A stretch of DNA of 64,000 nucleotides from Kitasatospora xanthocidica (lineage in GTDB: Bacteria > Actinomycetota > Actinomycetes > Streptomycetales > Streptomycetaceae): contig NZ_BNBY01000025.1 in assembly GCF_014656195.1 (NCBI RefSeq), forward strand, positions 1 through 64,000, in the 5' to 3' direction. Positions 45,540 through 54,625 of this stretch are shown one piece after another. The stretch's first letter is position 1; each line of letters opens with the position of its first letter. The position numbers and the translations under genes were made by a program. The notes under the pieces are model-generated. The model was not told the origin of the DNA. It ran no database searches and saw only the letters and a program-made list of their open reading frames with translations.

Positions 45540-46565
45540 ATGCGGATCCATCGTACCGCCCACGCGCGCAACTTCACCGTGCTGCCCAACACCCTGCTGC
45601 AGGACCGCCGGCTGGGCTTCACCGCCCGCGGCCTCCTCGCGGACCTCCTCTCCCGCCCTGACGGCTGGCGCGAGGACGGCCGGCACATGGCGGACACCAG
45701 CCCCCAAGGACGCGGGGCGATCCGCAAAGCCCTCAAGGAGCTGACCCAGGCCGGGTACTACCGGGTCGACGTCGTCCGCATGCCCGACGGCACCATCCGC
45801 TCCGAGACCCACGTCTACGACACCCCGCAGCTCGGGCCGCCGCCGGGTGTCCCCCGTCCGGCGTCCGGTACGGCGGAGACCGGCGCCACGGACACCCCTG
45901 TAAAGGACCGGTACCAAGAACCCTCCCACCCCACCGGAGCCGAACCGGCCGACGACCCCGGTCGGCCCGGCCGGCGGGATCGGCCCGATCGGCCCGATCG
46001 GCCCGATCGGCCCGATCGGCGGGAGGCGAACCCCGACAGCGACCGACGACCGTCCACACCACCCGACGAACAGACCCGCGAGGCGATCGCGACCCTGTTC
46101 CGGGTGATCCGACCGGAACCACGCCTACGCCTCGGCGAGACCGAAGCGAAGGAACTCGCCCCGCTCGTCACCCAATGGCTCCAGCGCGGCGCCACCACCG
46201 CCGAACTGGCCCAGGCACTCCTACCCGGCCTGCCGACCCCCGTGCACTCACCGGCCGGTGTCCTCCGCCACCGCCTGCAGCACAAACTGCCGCCCGACCG
46301 GCCCCCGCACCAGCCGTCCGGACAGCCCCGGCCCCGCTACACCGAGTGCGCCACCTGCCACGACCCCGTCCCGCGCCCCGGCATCTGCGCCGCGTGCGCA
46401 GGCCTCGGCGGACGACACGCCACGTCGGACGGCGAAACCGGCACCGCAGCCGTGGCATCCGCCGGAGCCGCCCGCGTCCGGGCAGCCCTACGCACCGCCC
46501 GAACGACACTGCTCCCACGACAGCCCGCCGGATCAGGCCTCACACCGCCGCTACGCCCCGTCTGA
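45540..46565 (+). CDS. Helix-turn-helix / replication-initiator-like DNA-binding protein
   Basis: 341 residues. The N-terminus (RIHRTAHARNFTVLPNTLLQ, GLLADLLSRPDGWREDGRHMADTS, IRKALKELTQAGYYRVDVVR) is the winged-helix of a widespread Streptomyces family resembling RepA/DnaD N-domains. A disordered RPD-repeat linker follows, then a helical region and a zinc-ribbon-like C-terminus (CATCHDPVPRPGICAAC). Probably binds DNA; role unknown. ATG 45540 begins the conserved region. Confidence 0.7.
   Translation: MRIHRTAHARNFTVLPNTLLQDRRLGFTARGLLADLLSRPDGWREDGRHMADTSPQGRGAIRKALKELTQAGYYRVDVVRMPDGTIRSETHVYDTPQLGPPPGVPRPASGTAETGATDTPVKDRYQEPSHPTGAEPADDPGRPGRRDRPDRPDRPDRPDRREANPDSDRRPSTPPDEQTREAIATLFRVIRPEPRLRLGETEAKELAPLVTQWLQRGATTAELAQALLPGLPTPVHSPAGVLRHRLQHKLPPDRPPHQPSGQPRPRYTECATCHDPVPRPGICAACAGLGGRHATSDGETGTAAVASAGAARVRAALRTARTTLLPRQPAGSGLTPPLRPV
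45982..46017 (+). repeat. 9-bp tandem repeat coding (RPD)n
   Basis: Four uninterrupted copies of GGCCCGATC inside the HTH protein's linker; copy-number change would keep the frame. Confidence 0.85.
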
Positions 46566-46769
46566 AGGGCCGACCCGCGACCGTCCGACGGCGATCGGAG
46601 GCGCCACTCCTCGCGGTAGTCGACGCGATCGACGTGTCGGCGTGATCTGCGTGGAGGGACGCAAGCAGGCGGACAGCCGTCGGCGTGCTCCGTCAGGTGC
46701 TCAGCTCGGTATGGACGGACGCGCTCAGTCTCCGTCCGGTGCGATCGTGTTCCATGCGACGATCCGGGG

Positions 46770-48299
46770 ATGGCGAACCTTGACGCTTCTTCTCCGGAGC
46801 GCCGTGTGAACAGTGGTGGGCCGCGTGGAACGGCGCAGGGCCTGCGCAACTCTGCCCTGGCCTTGCTGGGGGCGCTGCTCGACCGGTCGCTGGTGCAGAT
46901 CGCCGACGCCGCCGCCGACGCCCAGTGCTTCGACCGGGAGACGATCCGCGCGGCGGCGGACGTGTGGGACAACAACACCTTCCCGCTGTTCCGGGCGGCG
47001 ACGGCCGGCACGCGCAGCGGGCGCGAGCGTCGAGCGAGGGCGGCGTTGGAATGGATGGCCGACCTCGGTGAGGAACGACGTGCCTGGATGAGCGAGCAGG
47101 CCACGGCCGCAGGGCAGTCGTTGGACGGGCTCCTCGCGCCCCGGAAGCCGTCCGCGCCGCGCCGGGACTATCGGGGACTGGTGATGGCCCCGGTGATGCC
47201 GCTGACCGCGCACACCGCGCAGAGCCTGGCCGCCGACTACGACCTGCCCTCGGCCCAGGTCCGCCATCTGCAGGTCGAGCGGGTCGGCAGCAGCCGTCTC
47301 GTCGGCCGACTCGAACTGGCCGTCACCCGTTCCTACCCCGTCGACGACGGCACCTCGCCCGAGACCGCGACGCTGGCCGTACGGCTGCGTGACCTCACCG
47401 AGGTCCGCTTCGACTCGCAGGACGCCCGGGGCGCCGTCCTGCGAGCGCGAGCGGACGGGGTGTCCATCGCCCTGGGGGATCGAGGGACACTTCGCGCGGC
47501 GACGGCCGACCTGCACCCAGACGACGACCACTGGCACCTGTCCTCCGCCGGGCGCCGGGCCGACGCGACCACACCGCCCCGCGACACCCGGCCCGCCCGC
47601 GTCCTCCCCGCGCAGAAGGGGGACCTGAGCGTCGACGCCCTGGCCGCGGCGACCGTCCTGCACCGCGCCATGCTGCAGGTCCGCTTGGGGAGTAGTGCCG
47701 GGTACGCGGGCCAGGTCCCGGTCCGCGAGTTCACCCGGGCCTTCACCGGAGCCGGCGAGGCGATCCTCGCCGCAGGTGATCACTACCTGCCCCACCGGCG
47801 GGAAGCGGCTTTCCGCCACCTGGTCGAGACCTGGGTCCGACGTGGCGGACCGGCCCTCGCGTCCTGGTTCACCGGCGTGCTGACGGACACCGGCCACCGA
47901 CCGGACCTCCTCACCGGCCTCCGTGACGAGGACCGACCGCACCCGACCGTCGGCACACCGCAGAAGCCCGCCGCGAACCCCGACGCGAAGCCTGCGGCGG
48001 CCTTTGGCCCGATCGAGGTCGAACTCCGGATGGCCTCCTACACCTCGGCACACACACGCTACGGCGCGGACCACGACGCCTCCGCCCTCGTGCACCTGGC
48101 CGTGCCGCCGTACCCCCGGAACGCCGAGGACGACCCGTGGCGGCTGCGCGCCATGCACGCCGCCAACCCCGCTCGCTTCAAGCTGCGGACAGAGGCGTTC
48201 CACGGAACCAGCGGGCCCCCCGTCGCGGTCGACGACAATGCGGTTCGCCGCGTCGTCCTGCACGACGGAGCCCTCGACATCACACGTGGGGAAGGCTGA
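46770..48299 (+). CDS. Hypothetical protein, 509 residues
   Basis: A soluble protein with strong coding composition but no family I recognise. The N-terminal third is helical (LVQIADAAADAQCFDRETIR; RARAALEWMADLGEERRAWM), the centre looks beta-rich (QVRHLQVERVGSSRLVGRLELAV, LAVRLRDLTEVRF). ATG 46770 lacks a good ribosome site; GTG 46807 (VNSGGPRG) has GGAG nearby and is a possible start. Confidence 0.6.
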   Translation: MANLDASSPERRVNSGGPRGTAQGLRNSALALLGALLDRSLVQIADAAADAQCFDRETIRAAADVWDNNTFPLFRAATAGTRSGRERRARAALEWMADLGEERRAWMSEQATAAGQSLDGLLAPRKPSAPRRDYRGLVMAPVMPLTAHTAQSLAADYDLPSAQVRHLQVERVGSSRLVGRLELAVTRSYPVDDGTSPETATLAVRLRDLTEVRFDSQDARGAVLRARADGVSIALGDRGTLRAATADLHPDDDHWHLSSAGRRADATTPPRDTRPARVLPAQKGDLSVDALAAATVLHRAMLQVRLGSSAGYAGQVPVREFTRAFTGAGEAILAAGDHYLPHRREAAFRHLVETWVRRGGPALASWFTGVLTDTGHRPDLLTGLRDEDRPHPTVGTPQKPAANPDAKPAAAFGPIEVELRMASYTSAHTRYGADHDASALVHLAVPPYPRNAEDDPWRLRAMHAANPARFKLRTEAFHGTSGPPVAVDDNAVRRVVLHDGALDITRGEG

Positions 48300-48410
48300 A
48301 ACACCACGTGCCGCAAGTCCCGCCACTGTCACGACCCACGAACCGGTCCTTCGGGAAGCACTCGACGGAGCGAAATCCAGGCGGCGTCACGGGCCGGTGA
48401 CTATGGCAAA

Positions 48411-49568
48411 GTGGTTGAACTGGGACGCCGAGAACGGCGGTTGACCCAGGTGCAGCTCGGCGAGACCCTCGGGCTGTCCCAGTCGGCGATCTCCCGACTG
48501 GAGAAGCGCGGTCCGTCGGGCACCTACGACATGGCGCTACTCGGACGCGCAGCAGCACACCTGCACATCTCCGCCAGTCTCGTTGGTCTGGCGGGCACCC
48601 CATCAGGATCGGTGGCAGTGGAGCGACGGGAATTCCTCGGCATCGGCGCAGCAGCAGCGGTTACGCCGGTCCTCGCCGTGATCCCTGTGCAGCCCGAGAC
48701 GGGCCAGCCCGCCGCTCTTCGGCTCGGCACCGCGTCGTACCGCCGGCTTGACGGGTCGACGCCGTCCCGGGATCTGGCCGACGCCGTCCGCGGCCATATC
48801 CAGCTGATCGACCGGCTGTCCGCTGGCAGGGATCGGCCCCAGCTTGCGGCCGTCCGGTCCGAGGCGCTCGCATTCGCGGGCTGGCTCTCCTGGGACATGG
48901 GCGACCACGGCTCCGCCCGATCCTCCTACGGCCACGCGATCAAGGCAGCCCGCGCGGCCCAGAACAGCCTCCTCGCCGCCTACCAACTTGGCAGCCTCGC
49001 CCAGTTCGAGGCCCACGCGGGCAACAGCCCCCAAGCGCTCAGCCTCGCCGGGAGAGCCCGGACGATCCTCGCCGACCCGCCAGCCATCGCGGACGCCTGG
49101 CTCACCTCCGTGGAAGCGCTGGCGCACGCAGCAGGCGGAGACCGCGACCGCGCGGACCAGGCACTCACCCACAGCCGGAAGGTCGCACTGCGACTCGGCC
49201 GGGAGGAAACTCCCCCGTGGCCCTGGGTCTTCACGTTCGACGAGTCGAAGGTGTCAGCCGCCCGGGTGGCGTGCGGGGCACGGCTCGGTCTGGCGGACTG
49301 GGTGCTGTCCGCCGACACCGCAGCGTTGGCCACCGGCCATGAGAAGCAGCGGGCACTCCTGATGTTGGACATCGCCGCCGGGCATCTCGCCGCCGGCCGC
49401 GTCGACGGCGCCTTCGCAATCGCCGACCGGGCCCTCGACATCGGGCTCACCTACCGGTCCGGCCGGATCGTCGACCGGGCCTGCGGTCTGCGGCGTACCC
49501 TCACCACCACGACACCGCCCCGCGTGGTGCGAGAGTTCGACGACCGTCTTCACGACGTGTACCTGTAG
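48411..49568 (+). CDS. XRE-family regulator with TPR-like C-terminus
   Basis: About 385 residues. Helix-turn-helix RRLTQVQLGETLGLSQSAISRLEKRG at the N-terminus; a twin-Arg-like REFLGIGAAAAVTPVLAV segment, common in this Streptomyces family; then TPR-type helices (AFAGWLSWDMGDHGSARSSYG; SLAQFEAHAGNSPQALSLAGRA). It is followed after 10 bp by a SLOG-type gene, a recurring pair in actinomycetes. The upstream frame stays open without a start codon, so GTG 48411 is taken though no ribosome site is seen. Confidence 0.8.
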   Translation: MVELGRRERRLTQVQLGETLGLSQSAISRLEKRGPSGTYDMALLGRAAAHLHISASLVGLAGTPSGSVAVERREFLGIGAAAAVTPVLAVIPVQPETGQPAALRLGTASYRRLDGSTPSRDLADAVRGHIQLIDRLSAGRDRPQLAAVRSEALAFAGWLSWDMGDHGSARSSYGHAIKAARAAQNSLLAAYQLGSLAQFEAHAGNSPQALSLAGRARTILADPPAIADAWLTSVEALAHAAGGDRDRADQALTHSRKVALRLGREETPPWPWVFTFDESKVSAARVACGARLGLADWVLSADTAALATGHEKQRALLMLDIAAGHLAAGRVDGAFAIADRALDIGLTYRSGRIVDRACGLRRTLTTTTPPRVVREFDDRLHDVYL

Positions 49569-49578
49569 GAGGGGCAGC

Positions 49579-50052
49579 ATGCGAATCGGGATCACCGGCC
49601 ACAGGGGCCTGACCGGAGTCGTCGAGCAACAGGTCCGCCAACTCCTGGCCGCCGCCGCGCGCACCTACGACGGGCCGGACCTGACCGTCGTGTCCATGCT
49701 CGCGGACGGCCCCGACAGCTGGTTCGCACAGCTCGTTCTGGAACAGGGCGGATCCCTCGAGGTCGTTGTGCCGGCGGAGGAGTACCGGGACGGCCTACCG
49801 CCCGACCACCACCCGCTCTACGACCGGCTGTTCGATCGCGCGGCCGAGGTTCACTGCACCGGCATGATCGCCTCGGACACCGCGGCTCACATGGCCGGCA
49901 GCGAGGCTGTGGTCGGATTGGCGGACGTCGTCCTGGCGGTCTGGGACGGCCTACCTGCCCGCGGCCACGGCGGCACCGCCGACGTCGTGTCCTACACACG
50001 GCGTTGCGGCGTGCCCGTTCAGGTGCTGTGGCCCGAGGGAGCTACGCGGTAG
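49579..50052 (+). CDS. SLOG-like Rossmann protein partnered with the XRE regulator
   Basis: 157 residues opening with MRIGITGHRGL, the GITGHR signature of SLOG/DprA-like Rossmann proteins thought to bind nucleotide-derived ligands. It has a GLADVVLAVWDG strand and a C-terminal CGVPVQVLWPEG strand. It starts 10 bp after the XRE-TPR stop with a GGAGG ribosome site, so the two are co-expressed. A ligand-sensing role is inference from family. Confidence 0.8.
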   Translation: MRIGITGHRGLTGVVEQQVRQLLAAAARTYDGPDLTVVSMLADGPDSWFAQLVLEQGGSLEVVVPAEEYRDGLPPDHHPLYDRLFDRAAEVHCTGMIASDTAAHMAGSEAVVGLADVVLAVWDGLPARGHGGTADVVSYTRRCGVPVQVLWPEGATR

Positions 50053-50343
50053 CCCCTGGGGAATTCAAGCCCCGGGTCGAGGGCCGGCCGAACGCACGCC
50101 GCAGTGCTGGGGGTGGCCCAGGAACTCCCGGAGCGGCGGGAACGGAATTGCGGGGGAACCGGGCTCCTGCGGGGCGCGTGCGCGACGGTGGACACAATGT
50201 GGGCGATCGTCGTGCGAGCGACATCGGTCATGCAGCGCACGCTACACGTAGCGAATGCTGCGGGACGTCACGACTCACAAACGGCCGTACCCGACCGACA
50301 GGTAGCCCGGTAGCGTCGCGCGCACACCTCACCAAGGGGGACC

Positions 50344-50829
50344 ATGCGCATCCGTACCGCCGCCGCGGCCGCCGTCGTCGCGCTGCTCGCCGTCGGCTCG
50401 ACGGCCTGCTCTAGCTCGACCGGCAGTTCGAAGTGGTCCGCGGCGCCGAGTAGCGCAGCCACGGCCCCTCAGGCTCCGGCGGCGGCCGCACCTACTGCGC
50501 CCCCGGCGCCAGCCGGGACCACGACGGCCGCGCCTGCCGGGGCGAAGCCGAGCGGGCCGCCGCCGCGGCCGGATGCCGCGACTACCGCCGCCTACATCGC
50601 GGCCTTGACGGCCATCGATCCGGAGATCGTCAGCGACAAGGTGGACCGTGCGGTCAGCCGTGGCCGCGATCAGTGCACGTCGGTTGCCCAGTCCCCGGGG
50701 GACCAGGCGGGGTTGGTAGCCCTCGCAAACCGGCGGTTCACCTCGGCGAAGCACCCGGACGGGTTCGGGCCCGAGAAGTCCGCGAAGATCCTCGAGGTCG
50801 TGCGCAAGCATCTCTGCCCGACGTACTGA
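50344..50829 (+). CDS. Secreted lipoprotein-like protein with DUF732-type domain
   Basis: 161 residues. Signal sequence AAAAAVVALLAVGSTACSSS with a lipobox-like Cys; an Ala/Pro/Thr linker; then a small helical domain (YIAALTAIDPEIVSDKVDRA; GRDQCTSV; ILEVVRKHLCPTY) with two conserved Cys, as in DUF732 proteins of actinobacteria. The -3 position of the lipobox is Ser, so lipidation is probable rather than certain. Confidence 0.7.
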   Translation: MRIRTAAAAAVVALLAVGSTACSSSTGSSKWSAAPSSAATAPQAPAAAAPTAPPAPAGTTTAAPAGAKPSGPPPRPDAATTAAYIAALTAIDPEIVSDKVDRAVSRGRDQCTSVAQSPGDQAGLVALANRRFTSAKHPDGFGPEKSAKILEVVRKHLCPTY

Positions 50830-51223
50830 GCGGGACGCACGAAGGCGCCCTGGACGAGGTGGTTGCGGAGCGCGGGCGGCGTGAGCCGCGGCACCGGTTC
50901 CTGCCGGCGCGGGACGCGCAGATGGTGCCGGACCTGTTGCGCGTCCAGCGGATCCTGATCGTCCAGGGCGCCCGGCTTCAACCGGCCCGACGCGGTCACC
51001 CGGATCGGCGAGTTCTTCAGGGCTCCGCCCAGCGGTGAGAACCGGACCGTCCGTTCGCGTCGTCCTTTGCCGTGTCGGCGGCCCGGCAGACCGTCCGGGC
51101 GGTAGGGGGGAGGGCGACCGGCGCGAGCGCGCGACCGGGGCCCTGGCCGACGCGGTGTCGGGTGAGAGCTGCGCCCGGTGGACCGAGCCCCCTTCCTCGA
51201 CCCCTGAAAGGGACCGGTTCCCC
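50830..51223. other. Intergenic, about 390 bp, nothing assigned
   Basis: Open frames on both strands lack starts and recognisable domains. It presumably includes the promoter of the lectin gene. Confidence 0.4.
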
Positions 51224-51802
51224 GTGCACTCAGCCAGCCGCCTGCCCCACGCCCGCACCGCCGCAGTCATTGTCGGCAGTGTGGTCGCCCTGCTCGCCGC
51301 GCTGCCCGCCCCTGCGGCCCACGCATCCGGTGCCGACACCTACGTCACCACGTTCGTGAACGTCAACAGCGGTAAGTGCCTGGAGATCGCCGACCTGAGC
51401 ACCGATGACGGCGCGCCCGCCCAGCAGTGGGACTGCGACGGCGGCGACAACCAGCTGTGGGACGTCGTGTACCACCCCGGCGGCCAGTACACCATCGTCA
51501 ACCGCCACTCCGGCAAGTGCCTGGAGATCGCCGACTTCGACCGCGAGGACGGCGCGCCCGCCCGCCAGTGGACGTGCACGGGGAGCATCAACCAGTACTG
51601 GTACCCCTCGCCCTTCCTCGATGGGAACAGCGCGGGCAATCTGATCAACGAGAACTCCGGCAGGCTGCTGGAGATCGCGGACTGGGACACCGAGAACGGC
51701 GCGCCCGCCCAGCAATGGGGCAACGGTATGGGGCCGGAAAGCCAGGCGCCTCACCAGCTCGACGCGAACAAGCGCTGGATCTCCAACGTCCGGCCGATCT
51801 GA
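51224..51802 (+). CDS. Secreted ricin-B-type beta-trefoil lectin
   Basis: 192 residues. Signal peptide (ARTAAVIVGSVVALLAALPAPAAHA) and one beta-trefoil of three homologous repeats: SGKCLEIADLSTDDGAPAQQ, SGKCLEIADFDREDGAPARQ and SGRLLEIADWDTENGAPAQQ, each followed by a Trp. It should be exported and bind carbohydrate. GTG 51224 is placed by the signal peptide and GAAAGGGA upstream. Confidence 0.85.
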   Translation: MHSASRLPHARTAAVIVGSVVALLAALPAPAAHASGADTYVTTFVNVNSGKCLEIADLSTDDGAPAQQWDCDGGDNQLWDVVYHPGGQYTIVNRHSGKCLEIADFDREDGAPARQWTCTGSINQYWYPSPFLDGNSAGNLINENSGRLLEIADWDTENGAPAQQWGNGMGPESQAPHQLDANKRWISNVRPI

Positions 51803-51915
51803 CCGGCCCGAAGGACACCCCCGCGAGCCGCGCCGCCCGCTGACGCGGCCGGCCGCTCAAGGGGGTGCCCTTGGGGTTCCGCGAACTCTCTGACCGCGAG
51901 CCCCAATGCCAGTGC

Positions 51916-52859
51916 TGGCTGCCCCCCGCTCGCGCGGGGAGGAGAACGTAACGATCTTGTTCATTACGTCGTTGAACGGCTGACCCCCGCTCGCGCGGGG
52001 AGGAGGGGTCCGACAGCGTGTCGGCGATGCGGCCCCACGGCTGACCCCCGCTCGCGCGGGGAGGAGGCCGAGGACGGCGGCGAGCCGGTCGGCCCGCGCG
52101 GCTGACCCCCGCTCGCGCGGGGAGGAGACGATGGGAATTGCGTTGCTGGACAAGACACCCGGCTGACCCCCGCTCGCGCGGGGAGGAGGACGGCGACCAG
52201 GACGGCGACGACCTCGAGGACGGCTGACCCCCGCTCGCGCGGGGAGGAGCGCCCAGTTCGACGTGCCAGCAGACGCGAACACGGCTGACCCCCGCTCGCG
52301 CGGGGAGGAGGAACAACCGCGCGGAATCGGCGAGGAAGCGGGCGGCTGACCCCCGCTCGCGCGGGGAGGAGCACAACGGCCCCCAGCGGGAGGCGCGCTG
52401 GGACGGCTGACCCCCGCTCGCGCGGGGAGGAGGTCGTCACGCGCTCGGCCCCGTCACGTTTCCTCGGCTGACCCCCGCTCGCGCGGGGAGGAGCACCGCC
52501 GGAAGGGCAGCGAAGCGGAACAACGCGGCTGACCCCCGCTCGCGCGGGGAGGAGAGCTCGACATCACCACCGAGGACATCGCCGCCCGGCTGACCCCCGC
52601 TCGCGCGGGGAGGAGGGATCGACGGCCAGGCCGCGCTCGGTGACGGCCGGCTGACCCCCGCTCGCGCGGGGAGGAGGACGGAGGGACGGAAGGCTTGTTG
52701 GTCTTCTCCGGCTGACCCCCGCTCGCGCGGGGAGGAGTATCCGGCGTGGTCCCAGGTGTTCGGGTGCGGCGGCTGACCCCCGCTCGCGCGGGGAGGAGCC
52801 GGCGATCCCCGGGCGGTAGTCCGTCGTCCCCGGCTGACCCCCGCTCGCGCGGGGAGGAG
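51916..52859 (-). CRISPR. CRISPR array, 16 repeats and 15 spacers, type I-E-like repeat
   Basis: Repeats are 29 bp (start CGGCTGACCCCCGC, end GCGGGGAGGAG on the plus strand) at an exact 61-bp period, so every spacer is 32 bp. Repeats 2-16 are identical; the leftmost (51916-51944) has changes at its outer end, marking the trailer. Read on the minus strand the repeat starts CTCCTCCCCGC, has a 6-bp GC stem and ends GGTCAGCCG, matching the I-E consensus form, so crRNA is transcribed leftward from a leader to the right. Spacers are all different. No cas gene is in the window. Identical repeats suggest the array was recently maintained. Confidence 0.97.
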
Positions 52860-53101
52860 ACTTTCTGACCTGCGACGGAGGGAGGCCTTTGCTGTTTCTT
52901 GACCACGCCGGGTGGCCGACGAGATGCCGGTTTCGGTGAGCTGTCGTGGTGTCAAGGCGTGTGGTCCATCCTGCCATGTCACCCCGACGATGAGGGGAGC
53001 GGTTCTGGCATGGGCTGTCCCGGACAGGGCGGTCGGACTGGGTCCCCGTGGGTGGGGGAGAGAGAACGTTCTCGATCGACAGTTGTCACGGGCGCTGGAA
53101 C
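52860..53101 (-). promoter_or_regulatory. CRISPR leader
   Basis: Non-coding 242 bp between the first repeat and the hsdM stop. Next to the repeat, on the minus strand, is an A-rich segment (GGTCAAGAAACAGCAAAGG and AGAAAGT) unusual for this GC-rich DNA, and a TTGACA box lies at 52955-52950. This is the expected position and composition of an adaptation/promoter leader. Because hsdM is transcribed toward it, readthrough into the array is possible. Confidence 0.75.
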
Positions 53102-54625
53102 TCACCCGCCAGAGGCGGGATCGGCGGCTTCTGCCGAATCCGAGAACAGGGACGGCGATGGCGCTTGGGCGAGCGTGTGGGTGATGGCCTCGAACTCGGC
53201 GAGTGCGGCCCGCAGGTTCTGCGAGATCTCGGCCGCGATGACCTCGGGCGGGCTGTCATCCGGCGGGGTCGGCTGCGCGATCGGGCAGGTCAGGTCGAGG
53301 TTGGCGTCATCCCGGTTGATCAGGTTCTCGTAGGTGAAGCGCTTGAAGCGGCCGTCCGGGGTCTCCGTGCGGGAGGCACGGTCGCCGGGGCGCAGGGCCT
53401 CGAGGGCGCCGGTCAGGTCCTCCGCCCGCAGTGGGCGCCGTGTCGGGTGGAAGGAGTGGCCGGTGCGCAGGTCGTAGACCCACAGGTGCGTGGTGGCCGG
53501 CGTGTCCGACCGTGCCCGCGGCTTGGTGAAGTAGAGGACGTTGGTACGGACCCCCGGCGCGCCGTGGAAGATCCCCGTGGGCAGCCTGATGAGCGTGTGG
53601 AGGTCGAAGTCGTGAAGGAGTAGCCGCCGCACCGCCTCCGCGGGGCCGCTTCCGAACAGGACGCCGTCCGGAAGAATCACCGCCGCTCTGCCTCCGGGGG
53701 CCAGGACCGACATGATGTGCTGGAGGTGGTTGAGGGCCTTGTCGCGTGTCCGGACGGCGAAGTCGGGGCGCTCCGGCGGGATGTCCAGCATTCCGAACGG
53801 CGGATTGCTGAGGACGATGTCGGCCTGGGTGAAACGGCGCGTGTCAAGCGGGTCGGTCTCGGTGACGTGGACCGGGCCGCCGTACCGGCCGGTGTCCTGC
53901 AGGAGAAGGTTGGCGCCGGCCAGGCGGCTCGCGGGGGACGGCTCGTTGCCCTCGAGGCGGTGTCCGGCCGACGGCGATGGCATGGTGTCGGGGTGCTGCT
54001 CGCGGATGTGGCGTAGCGCGGCGGCGAGGAAGCCGCCTGATCCGCACGCGGGGTCGGCGATGCTGTCCGCCGGGCCCGGTCCCGCGAGCCGTACGAGCGT
54101 GTCGACGAGGAAGCGTGGGGTGTGGTGCGGGCTGCTTCTCCGGGCGTCCTGGACGGCGAGTTCGAACAGGGCCTCCAGGACATCGCCCTCCACCTCGCTC
54201 CCGGGACCCGGGGTGAGGCCCTCCTCCAGGTCGTCGATCAGCTCCCGGAGCAGGAGTGGGTCGGCGACGGCCCCGCGCGCGTCGGCGAAAGCGCGCCCGA
54301 GTGCGGTGTCAGGCCGGCTGCCGAGGTCCTTCAGGATCCGCTGGTACACCTCGGGCAGATCGCCGTCCGGAGCGGCGCGGAGCGAATGCCAGGCGCCGGC
54401 CGCGGTGGCGAGCTCCGGGTCGGCCGGGTGCCCGGGCCGAGGTGCTGCCAGTCGGTCGGCCCGCTTGAGCAGGAGGAGGTGGGACAGCGTCTCGAGGAAC
54501 ATCCAGCCGGGGACGCCGTCCTCGCGCAGTCGCTCGTACCGGCTCCACAGACGGTCCGCCAGAGCCTTCGGACGTTCCGCCTCCTCGAAGGGCAGGGGCG
54601 GGTCGGTGGGGTGGCTGTCGCTCAT
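53102..54625 (-). CDS. hsdM: Type I restriction-modification methylase subunit (N6-adenine)
   Basis: 507 residues. SAM motif I DPACGSGGFL at 191-200 and catalytic NPPFG at 274-278 identify an N6-adenine methylase of the HsdM class; the N-terminal helical part (WMFLETLSHLLLLKRADRL) is the HsdM_N-type region. It should methylate DNA at the sequence read by the adjacent HsdS. ATG 54625 overlaps the hsdS stop (ATGA). No HsdR gene accompanies it; the helicase-nuclease at 56066 is the only candidate restriction partner. Confidence 0.93.
   Translation of the reverse strand: MSDSHPTDPPLPFEEAERPKALADRLWSRYERLREDGVPGWMFLETLSHLLLLKRADRLAAPRPGHPADPELATAAGAWHSLRAAPDGDLPEVYQRILKDLGSRPDTALGRAFADARGAVADPLLLRELIDDLEEGLTPGPGSEVEGDVLEALFELAVQDARRSSPHHTPRFLVDTLVRLAGPGPADSIADPACGSGGFLAAALRHIREQHPDTMPSPSAGHRLEGNEPSPASRLAGANLLLQDTGRYGGPVHVTETDPLDTRRFTQADIVLSNPPFGMLDIPPERPDFAVRTRDKALNHLQHIMSVLAPGGRAAVILPDGVLFGSGPAEAVRRLLLHDFDLHTLIRLPTGIFHGAPGVRTNVLYFTKPRARSDTPATTHLWVYDLRTGHSFHPTRRPLRAEDLTGALEALRPGDRASRTETPDGRFKRFTYENLINRDDANLDLTCPIAQPTPPDDSPPEVIAAEISQNLRAALAEFEAITHTLAQAPSPSLFSDSAEAADPASGG

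Noticed and set aside
51645..53105. Minus-strand ORFs across the CRISPR array with repeated SSPRERGSA or LLPARAGVSR units
   Set aside because: These are translations of the CRISPR repeat in different frames, not a repeat protein.
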